Source of the DNA: PNKC01 sp039917655
GTDB lineage: Bacteria > Chloroflexota > Dehalococcoidia > Tepidiformales > Tepidiformaceae
Direction of reading: 5' to 3'
Length of the DNA stretch: 24,972 nucleotides
Assembly (NCBI GenBank): GCA_039917655.1
Contig: JBDSJC010000133.1
Span: 1 to 24,972, forward strand
Shown: positions 7,695 through 13,817 of the stretch, piece by piece
Layout of the letters: every line of letters starts with the position of its first letter
Numbering within the stretch: the stretch's first letter is position 1
The notes under the pieces: generated by a model
Seen by the model: only the letters and a program-made list of their open reading frames with translations
Databases searched by the model: none
Told to the model about the DNA's origin: nothing
Made by a program: the position numbers and the translations under genes

Positions 7695-9442
7695 GGCTTA
7701 CTCACGTACTTGGCGGCGTCTGGGCGCACGTTCATGTAGCGCAGGATGTCGTCAGCAAGCTTCGAAAAGACTGGGCCCGCGGCGACCGTGCCCGTCAGCA
7801 GGTCTTCGTTGTTGTCCAGCTTGACCAGGATCAGGACTTTCGGGTTGTTGAGCGGGGCGAAGCCGATGAACGAGGCGATCTGCGTCTGGTCGTAGCCGTT
7901 CGGCACCGGCACGTTGGCCGTGCCAGACTTGCCCCCGGCGGAATACTCCTTCGGGTTGCCGGGGTGGAACCGTCCAGGCGACTCCAGCACGGAGTGCAGC
8001 ATCTGCCGGATCGTCGCGCTGGTCTGCGCGGAGATGGCACGGCCGAGGATCTCCGGCTTGATCTCTGTGCGGTTGCCCTTCGTGGTGACGTGCGCCTTCA
8101 CAAAGTGCGGCTTCATCAGGTTGCCGCCATTGATCGCCGCCGCCACCGCGCTAAGCATCTGGATCGGGGTGACGCTGATTGACTGGCCGAAGGACTGAGT
8201 CGCGAGGTCCACCGGCGACCAGCCGCTGTCCGTTGGGCGCCGCACGATGCCCTCCGCTTCGCCCTGAAAATCGATGCCCGTGGCCCGGCCGATGCCGAAA
8301 GCGTCGAGGTACTTCTGGAATCCGCCGGGCTGGGTCCGTTCCAGTTGCTGCATCATGAATATGGCGCCGGTGTTAATCGAGTTCTGAAGCACGCCGGTCA
8401 TGCTTTGCAGTCCGTAGACGCTATCGTCCCAGTTCTTGATCGGGATGCCGTAGACGTAGGTGATGCCGTTGTCTACATACGTAGTATCCGGCGTCACGGC
8501 TCCCGCGTCGATGGCCGCCGAAGCCGTCAGGATCTTCATCACGCTGCCAGGCTCGTAGACGCTGCTGATCGCCACGTTGTTCAGGAGCTGCATCTGCTTC
8601 GGATCGCTAAGGTCCAGGGACCCGAGGGTGCTGTACTTCACCCCGGGCTGGGTGGCGAGGGCGAGGATCTCGTCTGTCGCCGGGTCGAGGACCATGATCG
8701 AGCCGCCCTTCGCCCGATGCTCCTTGATGGCGGCGGCGAGGCGCGTTTCGGCCATCCCCTGGATGTAGCGATCGATGGTCAGGACGAGGTCTTCGCCCGC
8801 CCTGGGCTGCTCCACGGTGTAGGCCCCGAAGGGGATCGGGTCGCCCGTGGTGTCACGCTCGTAGATCGCCCGGCCAGGTTTGCCCTGGAGCATCTCGTTG
8901 TATTCGAGTTCGATGCCAGTCAGGCCCGTATTGTCCTGGCCTGTGAACCCCAGGATCGAGGCGGCCAGATCGCCCTCGGGGTTCACGCGGTTGGTGTTCG
9001 GAAGGGCGATGACCCCGTCGAGCCCGGCCGCGATGATTGCGTTCCCTGTCTCGTAGTCAACATCCCGGCGGACGAGAACATCAACCGCCTTGCTCTTGGT
9101 CACGGTGTCCCGCAGCTTGGCGGCGTCCATCTTTAACGCGGCTGCCAGCGTGTCGGTCGCCTTCTTCGAACGTGTGGCGTCCTGCCAGCTGCGCGAATTG
9201 ACGTAGATGTCCCAGGTGTTGACCGAGGCCGCGAGGACGTTGCCGTTGCGGTCGAGGATCGACCCGCGCCGCGCGTAGATGATGTCTTTTCCGGACAGTT
9301 CTTGAGCCGCGGCGTTTGCGTACTGGGCGTGATCCAAGACCTGCAGCTGGATGAGGCGTCCCACCAGCACCATGGCGAACATGCCAAGGAATGCAGCCGG
9401 GACCCACACGCGGCGGGCTCCCGGCACCCTTTTTTGCGGCAT
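7691..9442 (-). CDS. ftsI: Septal peptidoglycan transpeptidase FtsI / class B penicillin-binding protein
   Basis: 583 aa class B PBP, anchored by one N-terminal membrane segment (about 13-32), that cross-links septal peptidoglycan with FtsW. The pedestal domain follows and includes RRGSILDRNGNVLA (59-72). The transpeptidase domain carries all three active-site motifs: SxxK as S300-V-M-K303 (nucleophile S300), SxN as S355-I-N357, and KSGT at 505-508. It lacks C-terminal PASTA repeats, since the protein ends soon after the fold. A GGAGG lies nine bases before the ATG. It is separated from the ftsL-like gene by about 50 bp, the widest gap in the operon, and overlaps murF as ATGA. Confidence 0.95.
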   Translation of the reverse strand: MPQKRVPGARRVWVPAAFLGMFAMVLVGRLIQLQVLDHAQYANAAAQELSGKDIIYARRGSILDRNGNVLAASVNTWDIYVNSRSWQDATRSKKATDTLAAALKMDAAKLRDTVTKSKAVDVLVRRDVDYETGNAIIAAGLDGVIALPNTNRVNPEGDLAASILGFTGQDNTGLTGIELEYNEMLQGKPGRAIYERDTTGDPIPFGAYTVEQPRAGEDLVLTIDRYIQGMAETRLAAAIKEHRAKGGSIMVLDPATDEILALATQPGVKYSTLGSLDLSDPKQMQLLNNVAISSVYEPGSVMKILTASAAIDAGAVTPDTTYVDNGITYVYGIPIKNWDDSVYGLQSMTGVLQNSINTGAIFMMQQLERTQPGGFQKYLDAFGIGRATGIDFQGEAEGIVRRPTDSGWSPVDLATQSFGQSISVTPIQMLSAVAAAINGGNLMKPHFVKAHVTTKGNRTEIKPEILGRAISAQTSATIRQMLHSVLESPGRFHPGNPKEYSAGGKSGTANVPVPNGYDQTQIASFIGFAPLNNPKVLILVKLDNNEDLLTGTVAAGPVFSKLADDILRYMNVRPDAAKYVSKP

Positions 9443-9457
9443 CCGAACGCGCCTCCA

Positions 9458-9486
9458 GCCGGCCCGCCCCTTTCAGGGCGCCCGGC
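9458..9486 (-). other. Small GC-rich hairpin in the ftsL-ftsI gap
   Basis: Read on the minus strand, GCCGG and CGCCC arms face GGGCG and CCGGC arms, with a small internal bulge and a short TGAAAG loop. It lies directly upstream of the ftsI ribosome-binding site, in the only sizeable gap within the operon. There is no T-run, so it is not a standard terminator. It could be an mRNA processing or stability element, or simply chance pairing in GC-rich DNA. Confidence 0.25.
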
Positions 9487-9492
9487 GAATCT

Positions 9493-9930
9493 CTAATCCG
9501 TTAACGACAGCAGACTGACGAGTGACCGCCACCAGGAGACCGGCGGTTCCGCTTTCGCGGACACCGGAAGGAGATACTCCGAGGGGATCTTCGCCGGCGC
9601 TGGGCCAGCCTCATCAATCGATATATAGATGGGATTGTCTGTCGGGCCGAGCCCGATTTCCTTCGCCCGCCGCTCAATGCGGGTGAGCGAGGTGAGGCGT
9701 GCAACGTCCGATTCGACGAGGCTGATCTCGCCGTTGAGCTTCGCCTGACGTGCCGCGCCCCGCTGGATGTCGAAGCCGCGGCTGGTGGCCGTGCTGTTCT
9801 GGATAACCGGCAGCATGGCTCCCATGCCGGCGATTGCTACGGCCGAGAGGACCCACCAATTGGGCCTGCCCAGGGGCACGGGAAGCGGCAGTCGCCGGCC
9901 ACGTCCCAGGGGGTGATTGATTGCTGCCAT
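9493..9930 (-). CDS. ftsL: FtsL-like bitopic cell division protein
   Basis: 145 aa. A basic proline-rich cytoplasmic N-terminus is followed by one membrane helix (about 24-43) and an extracytoplasmic stretch (about 50-85) with heptad-like spacing (LNGEISLVESDVARLTSL), consistent with a coiled coil. ERRAKEIGLGPTDNPIYISI (86-105) matches the short motif that ends the coiled coil in FtsL/FtsB/DivIC proteins. These proteins bridge FtsQ and the FtsW-FtsI synthase at the septum. Primary sequence is poorly conserved in this family, so the call leans on topology, that motif and the position between rsmH and ftsI. Only three bases separate it from the rsmH stop. The C-terminal 40 residues are proline- and serine-rich and unassigned. 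Confidence 0.8.
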   Translation of the reverse strand: MAAINHPLGRGRRLPLPVPLGRPNWWVLSAVAIAGMGAMLPVIQNSTATSRGFDIQRGAARQAKLNGEISLVESDVARLTSLTRIERRAKEIGLGPTDNPIYISIDEAGPAPAKIPSEYLLPVSAKAEPPVSWWRSLVSLLSLTD

Positions 9931-9933
9931 GGC

Positions 9934-10896
9934 CTAGCCCAACCGTTCGGCGGCGCGGAGCACGGCGCTGCGCGCGCGGGGATTGCGGGCGACCTCTGCG
10001 TCGCCGGGCTTCACCGCTCGACGGGTGAGGTCGCGCAGTGTGGCGACGTGACCACAGCGGCAGAGTGGTACCTGGGGCGGGCAGAGGCAGTCCGTCGCCT
10101 CGCGGCGCATGTACTGCTTGACCACACGGTCCTCAAGGGAATGAAAGCTGATTACCACGAGCCGTCCACCTCCGTGGGCGGTTCCAAAGCCGAGCAGGCT
10201 GTGGGCTTGCGGAAGAGCCGCGTCAAGGCTGTCGAGTTCACCATTGACACGGATCCGGAGCGCAAGAAAGACCTTGGTGGCGGGGTGGATTTGGGTTCGG
10301 CCCCTTGCGCCCCCCACAACCTGCTCTACGGCTTTGGCTAACTCAAACGTCGTCGCGATAGGCCGGTTACGCACCACCGCTGAAGCGATGCGGCGCGACT
10401 GGCGCTCCTCCCCATAGGTGAAGAAGAGGTTGGCGATCGACGTTTCGTCCCACTCATTGACGATCTCGGCGGCAGTGATGCCCCCGGATGATGGGTCCAT
10501 GCGCATATCCAGCGGACCTTCCAGCCCGAACGCGAAACCGCGTTCGGCCCGGCCGATCTGCATGGAGGAGATGCCCAGGTCCATCAGGATTCCGTCAACG
10601 GTGGTAAATCCTTCTGCTTGCGCCACGCTGGCGATGTCGCGGAAGTTTCCGTGCACGAAGCTGACCCGTCTCCCAAACGGAGCCAACTTCGTGCGCGCAA
10701 ACTCCAACGCATCAGCGTCCTGGTCCATGCAGAGAAGGCGCCCTTCGTCCCCGAGCTCCTGCGCGATTGCGGTGCTGTGCCCCCCGAGGCCCGTGGTGCA
10801 GTCGATGTAGCGGCCCCCCGGCCGGACCGCGAGGAAGTGGAGCGCCTCGGGCAGGAGGACAGGAATATGAACGGGCGTAGGAGTCATAACAACCAC
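9934..10896 (-). CDS. rsmH: 16S rRNA (cytosine1402-N4)-methyltransferase RsmH
   Basis: About 320 aa SAM-dependent methyltransferase (old name MraW) that N4-methylates C1402 in the 30S decoding centre. Visible family motifs are HIPVLLPEAL near the N-terminus, the SAM loop DCTTGLGGHS, DGILMDLGISSMQ, the RAERGFAF/LDMRMD segment, and the C-terminal FHSLEDRVVKQY. Two starts are possible. The GTG at 10896 has a GGGAG six bases upstream and a one-base gap from mraZ. The ATG at 10887, three codons later, gives 317 aa but is 15 bases from that site. I prefer the GTG by spacing. A cysteine-rich segment, ATDCLCPPQVPLCRCGH, near the C-terminus could bind a metal and is seen in many RsmH proteins. Confidence 0.96.
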   Translation of the reverse strand: MVVMTPTPVHIPVLLPEALHFLAVRPGGRYIDCTTGLGGHSTAIAQELGDEGRLLCMDQDADALEFARTKLAPFGRRVSFVHGNFRDIASVAQAEGFTTVDGILMDLGISSMQIGRAERGFAFGLEGPLDMRMDPSSGGITAAEIVNEWDETSIANLFFTYGEERQSRRIASAVVRNRPIATTFELAKAVEQVVGGARGRTQIHPATKVFLALRIRVNGELDSLDAALPQAHSLLGFGTAHGGGRLVVISFHSLEDRVVKQYMRREATDCLCPPQVPLCRCGHVATLRDLTRRAVKPGDAEVARNPRARSAVLRAAERLG

Positions 10897-10897
10897 G

Positions 10898-11293
10898 TTA
10901 CTCTCCCGCCCCATCGGCGTTGTATTCGTCCCACGCGCTCTTGTCCCAGACCTCGAACCACTCCCCTGAGCCGACGACGACAACATCGCGAGTGAGGCTC
11001 GCATGTTCGATCAGTTGCTGGGGAATAAGGAGACGGCCAGCACTGTCCTTGGCGACATCGTGGGTGTTCGCGAAGAACCTACGCCGGCGGTCTCGCCCGT
11101 CTTTGGTGCTGGCAGGCACCGCCAAAACTTCTTTTGAAGCTGCCTCGAAATCGAGTTTCGTGTAGATCGCGATACAGCCGTCGGGGCTGGCGGTAAGGAA
11201 TGCGGGTGCGTCAAACTGATCCCGCCACCTCGCGGGGATCGCTACGCGTTTTTTGTCATCGAGCATCTGCGGTGTTTTTCCGTAGAACGACAT
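10898..11293 (-). CDS. mraZ: Transcriptional regulator MraZ
   Basis: 131 aa, close to the usual ~140-150 aa. MraZ has two swapped-hairpin (SpoVT-AbrB-like) DNA-binding repeats: one at about 8-50 containing LDDKKRVAIPARWRDQF, the other at about 75-115 containing AKDSAGRLLIPQQLIEHA. Both have the DxxGR/KRV-xIP core. It forms ring oligomers that bind direct repeats in front of its own operon and repress or modulate it. An AAGGGG ribosome-binding site precedes the ATG. The expected operator is present about 75-100 bp upstream, so autoregulation is likely. It is the first gene of the dcw operon here. Confidence 0.96.
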   Translation of the reverse strand: MSFYGKTPQMLDDKKRVAIPARWRDQFDAPAFLTASPDGCIAIYTKLDFEAASKEVLAVPASTKDGRDRRRRFFANTHDVAKDSAGRLLIPQQLIEHASLTRDVVVVGSGEWFEVWDKSAWDEYNADGAGE

Positions 11294-11368
11294 AGCAACC
11301 CCTTTCGCAGCGATCTAGGCGGAGAGCCGCGAAAGCGTGCTCGAAATTGGCCATCCGTGGGATATTCC

Positions 11369-11392
11369 CCCACTTTGCCCCAAATTCACCCA
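11369..11392 (-). promoter_or_regulatory. MraZ operator: three TGGG repeats at 10-bp steps
   Basis: On the minus strand TGGG occurs at 11392-11389, 11382-11379 and 11372-11369, exactly one helical turn apart: TGGGTgaatt, TGGGGcaaag, TGGGGgaata. Known MraZ boxes are direct TGGGN repeats with 5-nt spacers in front of mraZ, so this is a clear match. The box starts 5 bp downstream of the predicted -10 element, over the expected transcription start, where bound MraZ could block initiation or early escape. Confidence 0.88.
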
Positions 11393-11397
11393 CCCGG

Positions 11398-11426
11398 AGC
11401 GTATGCGCACCTAATCAGCGTGTCAA
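11398..11426 (-). promoter_or_regulatory. Promoter of the dcw operon (mraZ promoter)
   Basis: The minus strand has a perfect -35 TTGACA (11426-11421), a 17-bp spacer and a -10 TACGCT (11403-11398). The predicted transcription start is near 11391, leaving a 5' UTR of about 98 nt before mraZ. The MraZ repeats sit immediately downstream. The -10 is weak against TATAAT, which would suit a repressible promoter with a strong -35. Confidence 0.75.
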
Positions 11427-11490
11427 TAGGGAATTGCTGGCCCGCCGCATCTTTACGCGTCAGGGGCTGTCGCTGTCTCGTGAACCCGCT

Positions 11491-11518
11491 TTGACCCCGG
11501 CGAGCCCGGCCGTACGAT
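11491..11518 (+). promoter_or_regulatory. Promoter of the mogA-trmD unit, possibly leaderless
   Basis: TTGACC (11491-11496), a 16-bp spacer and TACGAT (11513-11518). Only six bases separate the -10 from the ATG at 11525, so transcription would start at or next to the start codon. No ribosome-binding site is present between them. It diverges from the mraZ promoter, with about 64 bp between the two -35 boxes. Confidence 0.6.
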
Positions 11519-11524
11519 GGCTGA

Positions 11525-12019
11525 ATGGCACGCATTGGGGTCCTCACAGCTTCCGACAAGGGCGCGGCTGGCGAACGCCCGGATGAAAGCGGCGCCCTCA
11601 TCGCCGACCGCTGCCGTTCGGCGGGCCACGAGATCGTCCGCCAGGCGGTACTGCCCGATGACCGCCCGGCACTGGCGATGGCGCTTCGCGTCTGGTGCGA
11701 CGCCGGAAACCTCGAAGTGATCATCACAACCGGCGGCACCGGCCTGACCGCGCGCGATGTGACGCCTGAAGCGACGCGCGAGGTCGCCGAACGCGATGTG
11801 CCGGGGATCCCACTCGCGCTTGGCATCGCCGGCCTACAGAAGACTCCGTACGCGGCGCTGACTCGCGGTATCGCGGTGGTCCGCGGCGCCACGCTCATCG
11901 TCAACCTGCCGGGCAGCCCGAAGGCCGTCGCCGAAGGCCTCGACGTGCTCCTGCCGCTGCTTGGCCACGTCTCGGAACTGCTCGCCGGGCCGGTGGAACA
12001 CGAACCGGGCTCTTCCTGA
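11525..12019 (+). CDS. MogA/MoaB-type molybdenum cofactor biosynthesis protein
   Basis: 164 aa, normal for a single-domain MogA/MoaB protein. MogA is the molybdopterin adenylyltransferase that activates molybdopterin with ATP before metal insertion; MoaB-type relatives have the same fold. Family motifs are IGVLTASDKGAAGERPDESG at the N-terminus, the nucleotide-binding IITTGGTGLTARDVTPEAT, and NLPGSPKAVAEGL near the C-terminus. The ATG lies six bases after a -10-like TACGAT with no Shine-Dalgarno, so a leaderless mRNA is likely. The stop and the trmD start share a base (TGATG), making a two-gene unit. I leave the symbol blank because mogA and moaB cannot be separated by sequence alone. No other molybdopterin gene is in the window. 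Confidence 0.9.
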   Translation: MARIGVLTASDKGAAGERPDESGALIADRCRSAGHEIVRQAVLPDDRPALAMALRVWCDAGNLEVIITTGGTGLTARDVTPEATREVAERDVPGIPLALGIAGLQKTPYAALTRGIAVVRGATLIVNLPGSPKAVAEGLDVLLPLLGHVSELLAGPVEHEPGSS

Positions 12020-12699
12020 TGCGCTTCGACGTGCTCACCCTCTTCCCCGCGGCGTTCGTTGGCCCGCTGGACGTCTCCATCATCAAGCGGGCTCGCGAAG
12101 ACGGCCTGATGGATCTGGCGATCCACGACATCCGCGAGCACGCCACCGGGAAGCACCGGCCGGTCGATGACTCCCCGTTTGGCGGCGGACAGGGGATGGT
12201 GATGCGGGTCGATGTGCTCGATGCCGCGCTACAGCACGTGCAGGCGCTGGCTGAGACCCCGGGCTACGTGGTCTACCTGTCGCCGCAGGGCGTCCGCCTC
12301 ACCGATTCCATAGTCCGGCAATTGGCCCAGCACGACCGCCTGGTCCTGGTCTGCGGCCGTTACGAGGGCATCGACGAGCGCTTCGTTGAGCACTGTGTGG
12401 ACCTCGAGGTGTCGATCGGCGACTACATCCTGACTGGCGGTGAACTGCCTGCCATGGTCTTGATCGATGCTGTCGCTCGTCACATCCCCGGCGCTCTGGG
12501 CGATGAGCTTTCGCCCGAGGAGGAGTCGTTCGTCGATGGCCTCCTCGAGCACCCCCAGTACACCCGGCCGGCCGAGTACAAGGACTGGCCTGTCCCCGAG
12601 ATCCTGCTCAGCGGCCACCACGCAAAGATCGAACAGTGGAAGAGAGACCAACGGCTCGCCCGCACAAGGGAACGCCGCCCGGACCTGCTGGACAGTTGA
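12019..12699 (+). CDS. trmD: tRNA (guanine37-N1)-methyltransferase TrmD
   Basis: 226 aa SPOUT-class methyltransferase that makes m1G37 next to the anticodon of tRNAs reading CNN/CGG codons, preventing +1 frameshifts; the enzyme works as a dimer. Visible signatures are FDVLTLFPAAF at the start, RPVDDSPFGGGQGMVMR, LSPQGVRLTD, CGRYEGIDERF, the knot segment SIGDYILTGGELPAMVLIDA, and the C-terminal LLSGHHAKIEQWKRDQ. All motifs are intact. It is coupled to the mogA-type gene by TGATG. In most bacteria trmD sits with rpsP, rimM and rplS; none of them is here. Confidence 0.97.
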   Translation: MRFDVLTLFPAAFVGPLDVSIIKRAREDGLMDLAIHDIREHATGKHRPVDDSPFGGGQGMVMRVDVLDAALQHVQALAETPGYVVYLSPQGVRLTDSIVRQLAQHDRLVLVCGRYEGIDERFVEHCVDLEVSIGDYILTGGELPAMVLIDAVARHIPGALGDELSPEEESFVDGLLEHPQYTRPAEYKDWPVPEILLSGHHAKIEQWKRDQRLARTRERRPDLLDS

Positions 12700-12701
12700 T
12701 T

Positions 12702-12766
12702 TCAGGGCGTGGCCGCCAACCGCTCGCCGTATTGCCGGTCGAGGTAGGCAGAGAAATCCCCCGTTA
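12702..12766 (-). pseudogene. Possible 3' remnant of an unidentified minus-strand gene
   Basis: The last ~22 codons of a minus-strand frame ending in TGA at 12702 read LTGDFSAYLDRQYGERLAA and look protein-like, unlike the frame upstream of it, which is the antisense of other genes. It butts directly against the decayed glycosyltransferase fragment on the other strand. This is a weak call from composition only; no family was recognised. Confidence 0.25.
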
Positions 12767-12767
12767 G

Positions 12768-13154
12768 CGAGCCGGGAGGCTCGGTGTCGCCGACCGTGTT
12801 GCGTTCGCAGGCTACGTCGGAGACGAGCAGCTCGCCGCGCTCTACCCGGGCGCCACGGCGCTCGTCTTTCCCTCTCTCTACAAAGGATTCGGGTTGCCGC
12901 CGCTGGAGCCCATGGCCCGCGGGAGGCCCGTCATCTCGACGCGTGCCCAAGCGATCCGGGAGGTGCTCGCGGATGCCGCGTTCTTCGTGCCGTTTCGCGA
13001 CCCGGGGGCGATTGCGGACGCAGCCGAGAGCCTCCTTCGGCAGCCATCCCTTCGCGCCGATTTGGCAGCACGCGGTTTGGAGCACGCCGCTCAGTTCAGC
13101 TGGGAGAAAGCGGCCGAAGCGACGCTGGCGGTCTATCGCGAGCTGACCGGTTGA
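12768..13154 (+). pseudogene. C-terminal remnant of a family 4 glycosyltransferase
   Basis: An open frame of 128 codons directly after an in-frame TAG (12765-12767) carries only the donor-binding half of a GT-B, GT4-type glycosyltransferase. It reads LGVADRVAFAGYVGDEQLAA, then ALVFPSLYKGFGLPPLEPMA, and ends with the usual FSWEKAAEATLAVYRELTG. The acceptor domain (about 200 residues) is missing and no good start or ribosome-binding site is present. In the catalytic EX7E motif, normally EGFGLPxLEAM, the first glutamate is lysine (AAA, one transition from GAA) and the following alanine is proline. Truncation plus loss of a key residue argues for a decayed gene, probably once part of the polysaccharide cluster downstream. 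Confidence 0.8.
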
Positions 13155-13223
13155 TGCGACTTTGCGCTTCGCACTGCTCGTCGGTTGCTGTGGCGTAGAG
13201 GGTGGCTGCTCTAAGCTCGGCTG

Positions 13224-13817
13224 ATGGGCAAGCGCATCTTCGACGTGACGCTGACGCTGCTCTCGTTGCCGTTCGTGGTCGTGGTGGTGGGGGTTATGGC
13301 GGCGGTCCTGGCCTGCGAACTGCGCGGCAACCCGTTCTTCGTGCAACAGCGCGTCGGTCTCCGGGGCAAGCCGTTTCGGATGCTCAAGCTGCGCACCATG
13401 CGCCACGCCAACGCGGGCGAAGAGCCCGACCGCACGGTCGATGACTGGGACACGTTCGTCTTCGCTCCCGCCGGTCAGCCCGACCCCAGGGTCACGCGCT
13501 GGGGGGCGTTCGCGCGTAGCAAAAGCATTGATGAGCTTCCCAACCTCTGGAACGTGCTCAAGGGCGAAATGAGCATCGTTGGCCCGCGTCCGGAGATCCC
13601 AGAGATCGTGCTCCAGTACCCAGAGCGCTACCATCGGCGGCACGATGTGCTTCCCGGGATCGCCGGCTTGGCCCAGCTGAACGGACGATCAGATTTGACC
13701 TATGACGAAATCGCTACGTACGATCTCGAATACGTGGCGCACCACTCAATGTTGACCGATCTCCAGATCCTCTGGCGAACCGCGGGCATCGTCCTGCGCG
13801 GAAGTGGCGCGCGATGA
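13224..13817 (+). CDS. Initiating sugar-phosphate transferase, PglC/WcaJ-like (bacterial sugar transferase)
   Basis: 197 aa, the small single-domain form of the polyprenyl-phosphate phosphoglycosyl transferases. It moves a sugar-1-phosphate from a UDP-sugar to undecaprenyl phosphate at the inner face of the membrane, starting glycan assembly. A hydrophobic reentrant segment lies at about 8-31. The core shows KLRTMRHAN (55-63), the catalytic Asp-Glu pair D103-E104 in SIDELPNLWNVLKGEMS, and GPRPEIPE (120-127). It overlaps the next gene as ATGA. The donor is not readable from the sequence, but the neighbours suggest a 2-acetamido-amino sugar. The ATG lacks a clear Shine-Dalgarno; TAAGCT six bases upstream could be a -10, but no matching -35 is seen. 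Confidence 0.93.
   Translation: MGKRIFDVTLTLLSLPFVVVVVGVMAAVLACELRGNPFFVQQRVGLRGKPFRMLKLRTMRHANAGEEPDRTVDDWDTFVFAPAGQPDPRVTRWGAFARSKSIDELPNLWNVLKGEMSIVGPRPEIPEIVLQYPERYHRRHDVLPGIAGLAQLNGRSDLTYDEIATYDLEYVAHHSMLTDLQILWRTAGIVLRGSGAR

Noticed and set aside
10888..11004. A longer rsmH beginning at 11004 inside mraZ
   Set aside because: The added residues are mraZ sequence in another frame; RsmH proteins begin just before HIPVLLPEAL.
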